Source: Geoalkalibacter sp.
GTDB lineage: Bacteria; Desulfobacterota; Desulfuromonadia; Desulfuromonadales; Geoalkalibacteraceae
Direction: 5' to 3'
Assembly (NCBI RefSeq): GCF_030604225.1
Contig: NZ_JAUVWH010000008.1
Span: 1-43,750 of the forward strand
Length of the DNA: 43,750 bases
Numbering within the stretch: position 1 is the first letter of the stretch; every line of letters starts with the position of its first letter. Below are positions 7,428 to 16,045 of this stretch, one piece after another. The position numbers and the translations under genes were made by a program. Under the pieces are notes generated by a model. That model had not been told where the DNA came from. It saw only the letters and a list, made by a program, of their open reading frames with translations, and did no database searches.

Positions 7428-8365
7428 GATTCGTCGCGCACAATTTCGGTGCCGGCGTCTCCGGCGACGGCGGCTTCGAGATCTGCGACGGCGCAGATCA
7501 GTGCGCGGCGCCCGCCGCCGGCGAGAAAACGCAGGCAGGCCTCGACCTTGGGCGCCATGGAGCCTGGCGCGAACTGGCCGGCGCGCAGATGGGAGCGGGC
7601 CTCGGCGGCGCTGATTTTCCGCAGGAAGCGTTGCCGCGGGCCGGCGAAATCCAGGGCCGCGCCGGGCACGTCCGTGGCGATGAGAAACAGCTCCACCCCC
7701 ACCTCCTCGGCCAGGCGGGCGCTGGCCAGATCCTTGTCGATCACCGCGTCGATCCCCTGGAAGCCGCGCGCCTCGCGCACCACCGGAATGCCGCCGCCCC
7801 CGCAGCAGATGACGATGAAACCCTGGGCGGTGAGCAGGCGGATTTCGCGTTTCTCGACGATGGTGCGCGGCTCGGGCGAGGCCACCACCCGCCGCCAGCC
7901 CCGGGGCGTCTCAATCAGGGGAAAATTCGCCGCCGGGCGCTCGGGATAAAAGGGGCCGATGGGCTTGCTCGGGTGGGCGAAGGCCGGGTCGGCGGCGTCC
8001 ACCACCACATAGCTCAGCAGGCTGACCAGCGGCGGCGGATCCGCGATGCCCTCGGCCATGAAGGCCGCGTCGAGGCTTGATTCGATCATGTAGCCGATCT
8101 GCCCCTGGGTCTGGGCGACGAGGATTTCCAGGGGCAGGCGCGGCACCTCGCCGCAGCTTTCCTGCTGCAGCAGCAGGTTGCCGACCTGGGGGCCGTTGCC
8201 GTGGGTGATGAGCAGGCGATAGTCGCGCGCCATGCGCGCCAACTGGCGCACCGGCGCCGCCAGGTTGGCGAACTGCTGGGCAAGGGTGCCCTCCTCGCCG
8301 GCCCGCAGCAGGGCGTTGCCGCCCAGGGCAACCAGCAGCAGGGGCAAGGCGGCGCGCTCGTTCAT
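7424..8365 (-). CDS. arcC: Carbamate kinase
   Basis: A 313-residue amino-acid-kinase-fold enzyme that makes ATP from carbamoyl phosphate and ADP. Family landmarks are VALGGNALLRAGEEGT (residues 12-27), ITHGNGPQVGNLLLQQE, PLEILVAQTQGQIGYMI, ICCGGGGIPVV, AVIDKDLASARLA, LIATDVPGAAL and FAPGSMAPKVEACLRFL. ATG at 8365 overlaps the stop of the upstream COG2403 gene as ATGA, so translation is coupled. With the facing cyclodeaminase it suggests fermentative or energy-yielding use of arginine, citrulline or ureido compounds, although no deiminase or carbamoyltransferase gene is in the window. Confidence 0.93.
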   Translation of the reverse strand: MNERAALPLLLVALGGNALLRAGEEGTLAQQFANLAAPVRQLARMARDYRLLITHGNGPQVGNLLLQQESCGEVPRLPLEILVAQTQGQIGYMIESSLDAAFMAEGIADPPPLVSLLSYVVVDAADPAFAHPSKPIGPFYPERPAANFPLIETPRGWRRVVASPEPRTIVEKREIRLLTAQGFIVICCGGGGIPVVREARGFQGIDAVIDKDLASARLAEEVGVELFLIATDVPGAALDFAGPRQRFLRKISAAEARSHLRAGQFAPGSMAPKVEACLRFLAGGGRRALICAVADLEAAVAGDAGTEIVRDES

Positions 8366-9705
8366 GGCGTCCTCCCCTTGGTGGCCGGCAGGCCGCGCAG
8401 ACGCGGGAGCACCACCTCGGCGAGGGTCGGGCGGCCGACGTCGGCATGGTCGTAGCGCACGCGCAGGCACGGGTGGCGGATGCGGAGCAGCCGTGCCAGA
8501 TCGCTGGGGGTGGCGAACAGCACCAGGTCGCAGGGCACGGCGTTGATGCTTGCCTCCAGGTCGGCCATCTGCCGGGCGCCGTAGCCCAGGGCGGGCAGCG
8601 CCGCGCCCAGGTGGGGATAGTCGCGGAACGCCTCGGCCAGGGATCCCTGGGCGTAAGGGCGCGGGTCGATGATCTGCCCGGCCTGGTGGCGCCGCGCGGC
8701 GAGGGTCGCGGCGCCGAAGCTCATGCCGCCGTGGGTGAGGCTCGGGCCATCCTCCACCACCAGCACCCGTTTGCCGTGGATCCGGTCCGGCCGCTCCACG
8801 CGCAGCTCGGTGCCGGCGAGGACCACCTCGGCCGCGGGGCGCAGTTCCGCGATGCTTTGGCGCAGGGCCGCGACGGCCTCCGGTGGGGCCGAGTCGCTCT
8901 TGGCGATGATGGCGACATCGGCGCACCGCAGATTGCTCTCGCCGGGGTAGTACTGGCGTTCATGACCCGGACGGTGGGGATCGAGGAGCACCAGGTGCAG
9001 GTCGGAGCGGAAAAACGGCAGATCGTTGTTGCCGCCGTCCCAGATCAGCAGGTCGGCCTCGCCTTGCGCCTGGTCGAGAATCCTCTGGTAATCGACGCCG
9101 GCGTACACCACCAGGCCCTCGTCGAGGAGCGGTTCGTACTCCTCGCGCTCCTCGATGGTGCACTGGTGCTGGTCGAGATCGGCATGGGTCGCGAAGCGTT
9201 GCACCGCCTGGCGGGCCAGATCGCCGTAGGGCATGGGGTGGCGCACCACCACCGGGCTCAGGCCCAGGCCGCGGGCCAGGGCGCAGAGCTTGCGGGTGAC
9301 GGCGGACTTGCCGCAGCCGGTGCGCACCGCCCCCACCGAAAAGACGGGACGGATGGCCGCCAGTTGGGTGCGGCGCGGGCCGAGCAGCAGGAAATCGGCG
9401 CCGCGCGCCAGGGCCAGGGAGGCGCGGTGCATGACCTCGGCGTGGGTGACGTCGCTGTAAGCGAACACCACCACATCCACCGTCTGGGCGCGCAACAGAT
9501 TGTCGAGCTCGCTCTCCGCCAGGATCGGGATGCCCTCGGGATAGAGCGGTCCCGCCAGTTCCGGCGGATAGCGGCGCCCGGCGATGGCGGGGATCTGGGT
9601 GGCGGTGAAGGCCAGCACCCGGTGGCTCGGGTCCGCGCGGAAGACCAGGTTGAAGTTATGGAAATCACGGCCCGCCGCGCCGAGGATGATGACGGATCGG
9701 CTCAT
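8362..9705 (-). CDS. COG2403 P-loop protein, cyclic 2,3-diphosphoglycerate synthetase-like
   Basis: A 447-residue predicted P-loop NTPase. It begins with a Rossmann-like strand (VIILGAAGRDFHNFN). The P-loop GAVRTGCGKSAVTRKL is near residues 125-140, and LLIWDGGNNDLPFF and IIAKSDSAPPEA look like Walker B and base-recognition segments. The family is named after the cyclic 2,3-diphosphoglycerate synthetase of methanogens, but bacterial members next to carbamate kinase are unlikely to make that thermoprotectant and their real function is unknown to me. The start ATG has AAGGAGG upstream. The 4-nt overlap with arcC makes a shared function likely. Confidence 0.75.
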   Translation of the reverse strand: MSRSVIILGAAGRDFHNFNLVFRADPSHRVLAFTATQIPAIAGRRYPPELAGPLYPEGIPILAESELDNLLRAQTVDVVVFAYSDVTHAEVMHRASLALARGADFLLLGPRRTQLAAIRPVFSVGAVRTGCGKSAVTRKLCALARGLGLSPVVVRHPMPYGDLARQAVQRFATHADLDQHQCTIEEREEYEPLLDEGLVVYAGVDYQRILDQAQGEADLLIWDGGNNDLPFFRSDLHLVLLDPHRPGHERQYYPGESNLRCADVAIIAKSDSAPPEAVAALRQSIAELRPAAEVVLAGTELRVERPDRIHGKRVLVVEDGPSLTHGGMSFGAATLAARRHQAGQIIDPRPYAQGSLAEAFRDYPHLGAALPALGYGARQMADLEASINAVPCDLVLFATPSDLARLLRIRHPCLRVRYDHADVGRPTLAEVVLPRLRGLPATKGRTP

Positions 9706-9824
9706 GCATCGCGCCTCCTTCGGCCTTTTCTTTCTAGTTTAACGGCAAAATCCTGCCCCGCGCCCCGGGAAAACTGCTACAATGCGGATCTTCTCAGGAG
9801 TTTGTGTCACAGGGAGGTGCCGGC

Positions 9825-10322
9825 ATGGCCCGCAAGAAAGGCGAAGATGGCGGAATTATCAAGGGAATTTTCGCCGGTTATCTGATTCTCGTCCTCCACG
9901 CCCTGCTCATGCTGGTGGTGGCGCTGCTGGTGGTGTTCCTGCGCGGCGTGGTGGAGTACATGCTGTGGATTTTTCTCGGCGGGGTCGCGCTGATCGGCGG
10001 CTCGGCCTATTTTTTCTACCGGCGCTTGAAGAAGGGGTCGGGCAATCTGGGCAGCGTGCTCAATGATCCGGCCTGGCGCGACCGGCCCGTGGAAATCAGT
10101 TTTCTCGGCGGGCTGGCGTCGGTGCGTTTGGGTCAGCCCGGTCAGGGCGCCGGCGGCGAGGCGCCCCGCGCCCTGGAGGGCCGTCTGGTCGAGGAGCCGG
10201 CGCGCATCGAGGATCCCGAGGCGCTGCGGCGCCGCGAGCTGGCGCGGCTGGTGCTGATGCTGGAGAGAAACCTCATCACCCAGGAGGAATACAACCGCCT
10301 CAAGCAGGATCTGCTGCGCTAA
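9825..10322 (+). CDS. Small membrane protein with SHOCT-like C-terminus
   Basis: A 165-residue protein of unknown role. Two membrane helices lie at about residues 17-43 (IFAGYLILVLHALLMLVVAL) and 47-68 (YMLWIFLGGVALIGGSAYFF). A polar cytoplasmic region follows, and the last 30 residues (RRELARLVLMLERNLITQEEYNRLKQDLL) match the short SHOCT-type helical hairpin often found at protein ends. ATG at 9825 has AGGGAGG seven bases upstream. A TACAAT -10 lies at 9778, without a clear -35. Confidence 0.7.
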   Translation: MARKKGEDGGIIKGIFAGYLILVLHALLMLVVALLVVFLRGVVEYMLWIFLGGVALIGGSAYFFYRRLKKGSGNLGSVLNDPAWRDRPVEISFLGGLASVRLGQPGQGAGGEAPRALEGRLVEEPARIEDPEALRRRELARLVLMLERNLITQEEYNRLKQDLLR

Positions 10323-10332
10323 GCTCTCGCCT

Positions 10333-12021
10333 TTAGCCGCGAAAATTGCGGCTGAAGTTCTCTTCTTGCTCGGGGCTGCCGATGAGGATCAGCCCCATTC
10401 CTTTTTCCAGCAGGGTTTCCGGCGGCGGCACCACCAGCGGCTCCTCGGCATCCTCGCGCTCCAGGGCGACGATGGAGCAGCCGGTGAGGGGGCGGATGCG
10501 CGATTCGGCGATGGTCTGGCCCACCAGGTTGGGGGGCAGGGGGCGGCGGAAGACGTTGATGCCCTCGGTGAGGAAAATCGATTCCTTGCCTTCCAGGACA
10601 TTGTTGAGAATGCTCGCGCCCACCGAGGCGTTGGAGATGACGAAATCGGCGCCGGCGGCGTAGAGCTGGTCGACGTTCTCCTCGCGGTTGGCGCGCGCGA
10701 CGATGCGGATGGACGGGTTGAGGTGGCGGCTGGCGAGGGTGAGAAAGATGTTGATGCTGTCGTCGTTGGTGGTGACGATCAGGCCCTTGGCTTGGTCGAT
10801 GCCCGATTCACGCAGCACGTGGGGGCTGGTGGCGTCGCCGATCACCGCCACATGGTCGAGGCAGTCGGGACTGGGCTGCTTGTCGATGAGGATAAAGGGC
10901 ACCGGGCGGCGATCGAGAAAGCTTGCCGCCGCGCAGCCGATGCGGCCGTGGCCGAGAATCAGGACCAGATCGTCGCTCTCTTCCTCGCCCGTGACCATTT
11001 CCAGGGCCTCGAGCTGCTCGCGGGTGCCGGCCAGCACCATGAGCGCCTTGGGCGACAGGCGCGTCGCGGCATCCGGGGTGGTGAAGCGGCCGCGCTCCCA
11101 CAGACCGATCACGGCCAGGCCGGTGCGCTGGCGGATCCGCGCCTCGGCCAGGGTCTGTCCGGCGAAGGGCGTGGCCTGGACGGGTATCTCGGCGATCTGC
11201 AGGCGGCCGAAGGAATCAAGCACATGGGCCAGGGCCCCGCGGGTGGTGGCGCGGGTGGCCAGGTAGCGGCCGAGGATGCGCTTAAGGGCGATGGCCTGGT
11301 TGGCGCCGGCCAACCGCAGCAGTTCGCCGTGTTCCAGCTGTCCGACCAGGGTGGCGATGGGGGTTTCGCACAGCGACCGCACGGTCAGGCAGAGGTTGGT
11401 GTTTTCGGGATCGCTCAGGTTCGCAATGATATGGCGCGCCGCTTGCACGCGTGCGCCCTTGAGAAATTGGGCGTCGGTAGGGATTCCGAGAAGTACGCGA
11501 AACCCTTCTTCTTCCAGGCGCACCGCCTGGGCGTGGTCGGAGCAGACCACGATGAAGGGAATCTGGCGATTTTGCAACTTGCGCGTCAGGGCGCGGGTGA
11601 CAGCGTCGAAACCGAAGATCAACACGTGATCGCGGGTTTCCTCGGGCAGTGCGACGGTTGGTCGATAACGCAGGCGCTGCTCGATCCACGGGGCCAGAAA
11701 CAGGCTGATCATGCCGAAGGGCAGCAGGATCAGCATGAATATCACTCCGGAGATGGTGACGATGGTGGAAAACAGGTACCCGGGTTCGGTGGTGAAGGTG
11801 ATGTCGCCGTAACCCAGAGTGGTCATGGCGACGACCGTCCAGTAAAGGCCGGCCAGAAACGAGTATTCGCGGCCCTCCAGCTGCCACATGAGAAAGCGGA
11901 AGAGGGCGCTGTAGGTGAGCACCAGGATCAGCAGGAAGGTGCAGTAGAGGATGAGGAGCTTGAGGTTCTGACGCGCCTGGCCGCGCAGGAAGAAGGCCAG
12001 CTCCGCGGCCAGGGTTTTCAC
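10333..12021 (-). CDS. Potassium channel with two RCK/TrkA modules
   Basis: A 562-residue membrane protein. Two transmembrane helices (about 20-45 and 77-105) flank the pore with the K+ selectivity sequence TTLGYGD at residues 67-73. Two tandem cytoplasmic RCK halves follow: TrkA-N (DHVLIFGFDAVTRALTRKLQ) plus TrkA-C, then a second TrkA-N (DLVLILGHGRIGCAAASFLDR) plus TrkA-C ending at the C-terminus. Having both RCK domains in one chain resembles GsuK/BK-type channels, so gating by nucleotides or ions is plausible. The GTG start at 12021 overlaps the stop of the NlpC/P60 gene as GTGA, implying coupled translation. The longer open frame upstream of this is a shadow. Confidence 0.85.
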   Translation of the reverse strand: MKTLAAELAFFLRGQARQNLKLLILYCTFLLILVLTYSALFRFLMWQLEGREYSFLAGLYWTVVAMTTLGYGDITFTTEPGYLFSTIVTISGVIFMLILLPFGMISLFLAPWIEQRLRYRPTVALPEETRDHVLIFGFDAVTRALTRKLQNRQIPFIVVCSDHAQAVRLEEEGFRVLLGIPTDAQFLKGARVQAARHIIANLSDPENTNLCLTVRSLCETPIATLVGQLEHGELLRLAGANQAIALKRILGRYLATRATTRGALAHVLDSFGRLQIAEIPVQATPFAGQTLAEARIRQRTGLAVIGLWERGRFTTPDAATRLSPKALMVLAGTREQLEALEMVTGEEESDDLVLILGHGRIGCAAASFLDRRPVPFILIDKQPSPDCLDHVAVIGDATSPHVLRESGIDQAKGLIVTTNDDSINIFLTLASRHLNPSIRIVARANREENVDQLYAAGADFVISNASVGASILNNVLEGKESIFLTEGINVFRRPLPPNLVGQTIAESRIRPLTGCSIVALEREDAEEPLVVPPPETLLEKGMGLILIGSPEQEENFSRNFRG

Positions 12022-12695
12022 AGGTTCTCGTTGACGCGGCCGGCGCCGACCAGGCGTTTTTTCCAATAGGCGCTGTCGAGATCGGCGATGGATACCCGTT
12101 TGCCGGGCGAGGGGGAGTGGACGAATTCGCGGCCTTCGAGATAGATGCCGACGTGATCGATGCGCTGGCCGCGGGTGCGGAAAAACAGCAGGTCGCCCGG
12201 TTTCAGTTCCTTGAGGTCGACGGGGTCGACCACCTTCATCTGGCTGGCGGCGCCGTGGGGCAGTTCCACGCCCACCTGAGCGAAGGCGAAGCGCACCAGG
12301 CCGCTGCAATCGAAACCGCCGGGGCCGGTGCCGCCGCGCCGGTAGGGCACGCCGATCTGCTCCAGGGCCGCTTCCAGAGCTCCGGCGCTCAGCAGATTGA
12401 AGCGCGGCGGCTCAGGTTCGGCTTCCTTGAGGGGGTGGACTTCGCACAGGGCCGGCGGCGACGGCAGGTCGGTCAGCCGCGGGCGGCTCTTGATGTTGGG
12501 GGGCGTGGGCGCCGCGGCGGGCGCAGGGGGCGACGGCAGTTCGGGGCCGCTCGGAACCAGGGCGGGTGCCTGAAAGGCGGACTCCGCGGAATAATCCCCT
12601 TGCGGGGGACGCGCGCAGCCCATGGCCGCGAGCGCAGCGGCGGTGCCGGTCAGAAACAACAATTTCAAGATACGCGACGAAGGCAAGAACATCAT
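12018..12695 (-). CDS. NlpC/P60 cell-wall peptidase, predicted lipoprotein
   Basis: A 225-residue exported hydrolase predicted to cut peptidoglycan stem peptides. The N-terminal lipoprotein signal MMFLPSSRILKLLFLTGTAA ends in a lipobox with AAMGC. A Pro/Ala-rich linker follows. The catalytic domain has Cys130 in GGFDCSGLVRFAF, His in RIDHVGIYLEG and a third polar residue region FVHSPSPGKRVS. Two ATG codons (12695 and 12692) are adjacent, and I took the first. An in-frame ATG further upstream at 12758 would add a charged leader before the lipoprotein signal and is unlikely. The coding region overlaps the channel gene by 4 nt. Confidence 0.87.
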   Translation of the reverse strand: MMFLPSSRILKLLFLTGTAAALAAMGCARPPQGDYSAESAFQAPALVPSGPELPSPPAPAAAPTPPNIKSRPRLTDLPSPPALCEVHPLKEAEPEPPRFNLLSAGALEAALEQIGVPYRRGGTGPGGFDCSGLVRFAFAQVGVELPHGAASQMKVVDPVDLKELKPGDLLFFRTRGQRIDHVGIYLEGREFVHSPSPGKRVSIADLDSAYWKKRLVGAGRVNENL

Positions 12696-12870
12696 TCCGT
12701 TCCGGGAAAAAGAATACGGGGAACGTGTCTTTTTATCCCAATCGCGTTCTTGAGGCAAGAGCTATTTGGCTGACGGCTTCTCGCGTGATGCATCCGCCGG
12801 TGTTTGCGGGTATAATCGACCATGTGAGTCTTCAATTGCCTCGCGAACCTGGGACGAAAGGAATCAAGCC

Positions 12871-13062
12871 ATGCAAAAGCTGCTTCTCGGCCTATTGAGT
12901 GTCGTTTTTCTGGTGGTGGTCGCCCCGACCCTGATGTTTGCCCTGTTCGCGCCTTACGCCATGGGCACCATCCTGGTGGCCTGGAGCACGGTGGTGGCCT
13001 TGGCGACGGTCATCGGCGGCGGCATTTGGGTTTTCGCGGCGCGCGCCGCCCGCCTGTCCTGA
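12871..13062 (+). CDS. Small two-helix membrane protein
   Basis: A 63-residue hydrophobic protein with two predicted membrane helices (LLLGLLSVVFLVVVAPTLMF and ILVAWSTVVALATVIGGGIW) joined by a short loop. I recognise no family. AAAGGA lies nine bases before the ATG, and a TATAAT -10 at 12811-12816 may drive it. It ends about 40 nt before the L,D-transpeptidase gene on the same strand, so the two may be co-transcribed. Confidence 0.6.
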   Translation: MQKLLLGLLSVVFLVVVAPTLMFALFAPYAMGTILVAWSTVVALATVIGGGIWVFAARAARLS

Positions 13063-13102
13063 CCGGCAGGGAGCAAGCCGCTTGAAAGGAATTGATGATG
13101 CG

Positions 13103-14791
13103 ATGAGGGGATGGCTGTTTTTTTTGCCGCTGCTGTTGTGGGTCGGCCTGACGCATGGGATGGCGGCTTCGGCCGGCGACGATGCGCAGGTGCGTGAAAT
13201 CCTGCGGCTGCGCATCGAAAGCGCGGGCCTTCCGGCGGAACTCCAGGCCGCCGGGGAAGCGGTGCGGGCGGCAACCGCGGTGCCGGATTTCTATGTGCGG
13301 CGGTTTTACCAACCGGCCTGGAGCCGTCAGGGCCAGCCCACCGCGGAGGCCGAGGCGATGCTGGGGGCGATCGCCGACAGCCGCCTGGAGGGCCTCGAAC
13401 CCGCGCATTATCATCAGCCGGCCATTGAATCCCTGTGGTCCGGCCTCAGGGATGAAGCTCTCGATCAGGAGCGGCGCCTGTTGCTGCTGGCCGATTTCGA
13501 CCTGTTGCTGAGCGACGCTTTCCTGCTGCTTGCCGCCCATTACCAGCAAGGCCGGATCAATCCGGAAACCATCGATCCGGACTGGCGCGCCCGCCGCGGG
13601 GATGCCGATCCCCTGCCGGTCCTGGAGGCGGCCCTGCAATCCGGGGAGATTCGTGCCTCCCTGGAGGGCCTTTTGCCCCAGGCGGCTGAGTACGCGGGGC
13701 TGCGCGCCGCCTTGGTGGACTATCGCGCCCGCCAGGCGGCGGGCCCCTGGCCCCAAGTGCCGTCCGGGCCGACCCTGCGTCCCGGCCAGCGCCAGGAGCG
13801 GGTGCCGGCGCTGCGCGCGCGCCTGATCGCCGGCGGCGATCTGGCGGCCCCGGCCGAGGATGAACGGGACAGCGAGCTCTATGATGACCAGCTGGTGGAG
13901 GGGGTGCGCGCCTTTCAGTCGCGTCACGGCCTCAACCCCGACGGCGTCGTCGGCCCCGCGACCCTGGCGGCCCTCAACGTGACCCTCGACGAGCGAGTGC
14001 GGCAGATCGAAATCAACCTGGAGCGCTGGCGCTGGTTGCCGCGGGATCTGGGCGAGCGCCACATCCTGGTGAACATCGCCGCCTTTCAGGTCGAACTGGT
14101 GGAGCAGGGGCGCGCCGTGCTCGACATGCGCGCCGTGGTCGGCCGGCTCTATCGGCGCACGCCGGTGTTCAGCGGTTCCATGACCTATCTGGTGCTCAAT
14201 CCCAACTGGCAGGTGCCGCACAGGCTGGCGGTGGAGGACATTCTCCCCCAGGTGCAAAAAGACCCCGGCTACCTGAGCCGCCAGGGCTACCGGGTGTTTC
14301 GCGGCTGGGGCAGCGAGGCCATCGAGATCCATCCCGCCGAGGTGGACTGGCAGCGCCTGACCAAGCGCGGCTTTCCCTTCAATCTGCGCCAGGAGCCGGG
14401 ACCGGCCAACGCCTTGGGGCGCATCAAATTCATGTTCCCCAACCCCTACGACGTCTATCTCCACGACACCCCGGCGCGGGAGCTGTTCCGCAAGGAGGCC
14501 CGGGCCTTTAGTTCCGGCTGCATCCGCATCGAGAAACCCCTCGACCTGGCCCTGCGCCTGCTGGCGGGCACTGCCCTCGGCGAGCCCGAGGGGCTGGCGG
14601 CGGCTCTGGAGCGGCCCGGCCCGCGCACCGTGCGCCTGCCGCGGCCGGTGCCGGTGCACGTCCTCTACTGGACGGCCTGGGTCGATCCTCAGGGGCGTCT
14701 GCAACTGCGCGCGGACATCTATGAGCGGGATGAACGGCTCGGTCAGGCCCTGGAGCAGCCGCCGCCTCAGCCGACCCGCACCACCTCGTAG
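13103..14791 (+). CDS. L,D-transpeptidase, YcbB-like, with peptidoglycan-binding domain
   Basis: A 562-residue exported enzyme that forms 3-3 peptidoglycan crosslinks or attaches proteins to the wall. The signal peptide is MRGWLFFLPLLLWVGLTHGM. An N-terminal scaffold region (VPDFYVRRFYQPAWSRQGQP) is typical of the YcbB group. A PG_binding_1 repeat lies at about 259-292 (VRAFQSRHGLNPDGVVGPAT). The YkuD catalytic domain has YLHDTPARELF and SSGCIRIEKPLDLA, with Cys473 as nucleophile. ATG at 13103 begins the signal peptide; an in-frame TTG at 13082 is an alternative start. The 3' end overlaps the convergent THUMP gene by 25 nt. Confidence 0.9.
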   Translation: MRGWLFFLPLLLWVGLTHGMAASAGDDAQVREILRLRIESAGLPAELQAAGEAVRAATAVPDFYVRRFYQPAWSRQGQPTAEAEAMLGAIADSRLEGLEPAHYHQPAIESLWSGLRDEALDQERRLLLLADFDLLLSDAFLLLAAHYQQGRINPETIDPDWRARRGDADPLPVLEAALQSGEIRASLEGLLPQAAEYAGLRAALVDYRARQAAGPWPQVPSGPTLRPGQRQERVPALRARLIAGGDLAAPAEDERDSELYDDQLVEGVRAFQSRHGLNPDGVVGPATLAALNVTLDERVRQIEINLERWRWLPRDLGERHILVNIAAFQVELVEQGRAVLDMRAVVGRLYRRTPVFSGSMTYLVLNPNWQVPHRLAVEDILPQVQKDPGYLSRQGYRVFRGWGSEAIEIHPAEVDWQRLTKRGFPFNLRQEPGPANALGRIKFMFPNPYDVYLHDTPARELFRKEARAFSSGCIRIEKPLDLALRLLAGTALGEPEGLAAALERPGPRTVRLPRPVPVHVLYWTAWVDPQGRLQLRADIYERDERLGQALEQPPPQPTRTTS

Positions 14792-15306
14792 CGCTCGCGC
14801 AGTTCACGGTTGAGCAGCCCGATGCCGCAACGGTCGCCCACCGTTTCCACCGCCAGGATCAGGTCGGGATTGTCGAAATCGATGCGTCCGGGGGTGCCGT
14901 TGGCCTTGAGCTGGGCCAGGAGAAAGTCGTCCAGGTCGCGCTCGATCTCGGGGGAGAGGATCTCGCCCTTGTGGCCGCGCCGTTCGAGGCGCACATAAAA
15001 GCTCTGGTGGGCGAGGCGCGCGACAAAGGGTGCGAGGTGTTCGCGCACCTGGATGAAAAATTCCTCCACCTGAAAGCTGAACACCTGCTCCAGGGGAATG
15101 ATGCGGCCGAGATCCTGAAAGGCGTAGAATTTCTTCTCGCGCTCGCGGCGGATGGTTTCGAGCATCGCCAGGGGCTCGGCCACCTGGCCGAGGGCGACGC
15201 CGAGGAATTCGGTGCGCCGGAATTCGCCGAAGGGCGCGAGATCCTCCAGCATGTGACGGTAGCGGCCGGCATGGGCCATGGTGGCTACGACGTTGAAGGT
15301 CCACAT
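14767..15306 (-). CDS. THUMP-domain RNA-binding protein
   Basis: A 179-residue protein. The C-terminal half matches a THUMP domain: SFYVRLERRGHKGEILSPEI, then RIDFDNPDLILAVETVGDRCGIGLL. THUMP domains bind the tRNA acceptor arm. There is no attached methyltransferase or thiolase domain, so it resembles stand-alone Tan1-like adaptor proteins, and its enzymatic partner is unknown. ATG at 15306 has AGGAGGAAG nine bases upstream. Its 3' end overlaps the L,D-transpeptidase gene. Confidence 0.78.
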   Translation of the reverse strand: MWTFNVVATMAHAGRYRHMLEDLAPFGEFRRTEFLGVALGQVAEPLAMLETIRREREKKFYAFQDLGRIIPLEQVFSFQVEEFFIQVREHLAPFVARLAHQSFYVRLERRGHKGEILSPEIERDLDDFLLAQLKANGTPGRIDFDNPDLILAVETVGDRCGIGLLNRELRERYEVVRVG

Positions 15307-15431
15307 CGCGGTCTTCCTCCTGGGGAAGGGGGCACTGCACGAGGCCGTCGCGGGGCTTGCATTCATTATAAACGCAAACCGCCTTTCGTGGAGACGTGCC
15401 CGTCGGTTCCGTGCGGACGCATGCGCCTTCG

Positions 15432-15492
15432 CCGCCGGAAAAAAAAACAGCAGGCCTCCCACCTGGGTGCCTGCTGTTTTTTTTTCCGGCGG
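15432..15492 (-). terminator. Long symmetric (bidirectional) terminator
   Basis: A perfect 24-bp inverted repeat: CCGCCGG, nine A, CAGCAGGC (15432-15455), mirrored by GCCTGCTG, nine T, CCGGCGG (15469-15492), around a 13-nt loop. The inner GC stem followed by T9 works as an intrinsic terminator in either direction. It lies just after the ferritin-like gene and before the next minus-strand gene. Confidence 0.85.
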
Positions 15493-15499
15493 AGGTTCC

Positions 15500-15961
15500 T
15501 CAGGCGGATCGCTGATAGACCTCCTGGTAGTAGTCGCGCAGGGTGGCGATGTGCCTTTCATCCTCGCGGGCGAGCAGTTGCAGGCGTTCCTTGAGTTTGG
15601 GATCGGTGAATTCGACGGCCGAACCCGCATGGGCCTGCATGAAATCCTCTTCCATGGCGATGGCCTGCAGCAGCACCTCATCCTCGCCGAGGCGCGCGTC
15701 CTCGATGCCTTGCAGCAGACTCTGGGCCTTGAGCAGCAGCAGGTCGAGGCGGGTTTTGGACAGCGTGGGACCGGCGATGCTGGATTCCGCGGGCAGCAGG
15801 CGGGCAAAGCGGATCTGGTTGACGTGATCCGCCTCGTCCTTGGCCATTTGCAGCATCAGGCCGCGCAGACGGTCGTTGCCGCGCACGGCGTCGGCCATGC
15901 GGCGGTAGATCAGGCTCATGGTGCTTTCAATCTCGGCGCAGGTGTCAAAAAACTCGTCCAT
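15500..15961 (-). CDS. Ferritin-like/rubrerythrin-type protein
   Basis: A 153-residue all-helical protein with a ferritin-like di-iron ligand pattern: an early Glu (CAEIESTMSLIYRRM), DEADHVNQIRFAR, then MEEDFMQAH and AREDERHIATLRDYY. There is no rubredoxin domain, so it is a short rubrerythrin-like or ferritin-like domain protein, probably binding iron and acting in oxidative-stress or iron handling. ATG at 15961 has GGGAG upstream. It looks monocistronic, with a strong terminator right after it. Confidence 0.8.
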   Translation of the reverse strand: MDEFFDTCAEIESTMSLIYRRMADAVRGNDRLRGLMLQMAKDEADHVNQIRFARLLPAESSIAGPTLSKTRLDLLLLKAQSLLQGIEDARLGEDEVLLQAIAMEEDFMQAHAGSAVEFTDPKLKERLQLLAREDERHIATLRDYYQEVYQRSA

Positions 15962-16045
15962 CGGTTACTCCCGGCGATTGGGTAAAATTAGAGGGATTTT
16001 ATCCCTTCTTTCCCGCCAGGGCAAGCGGATTCGGCGAATTCGGCG

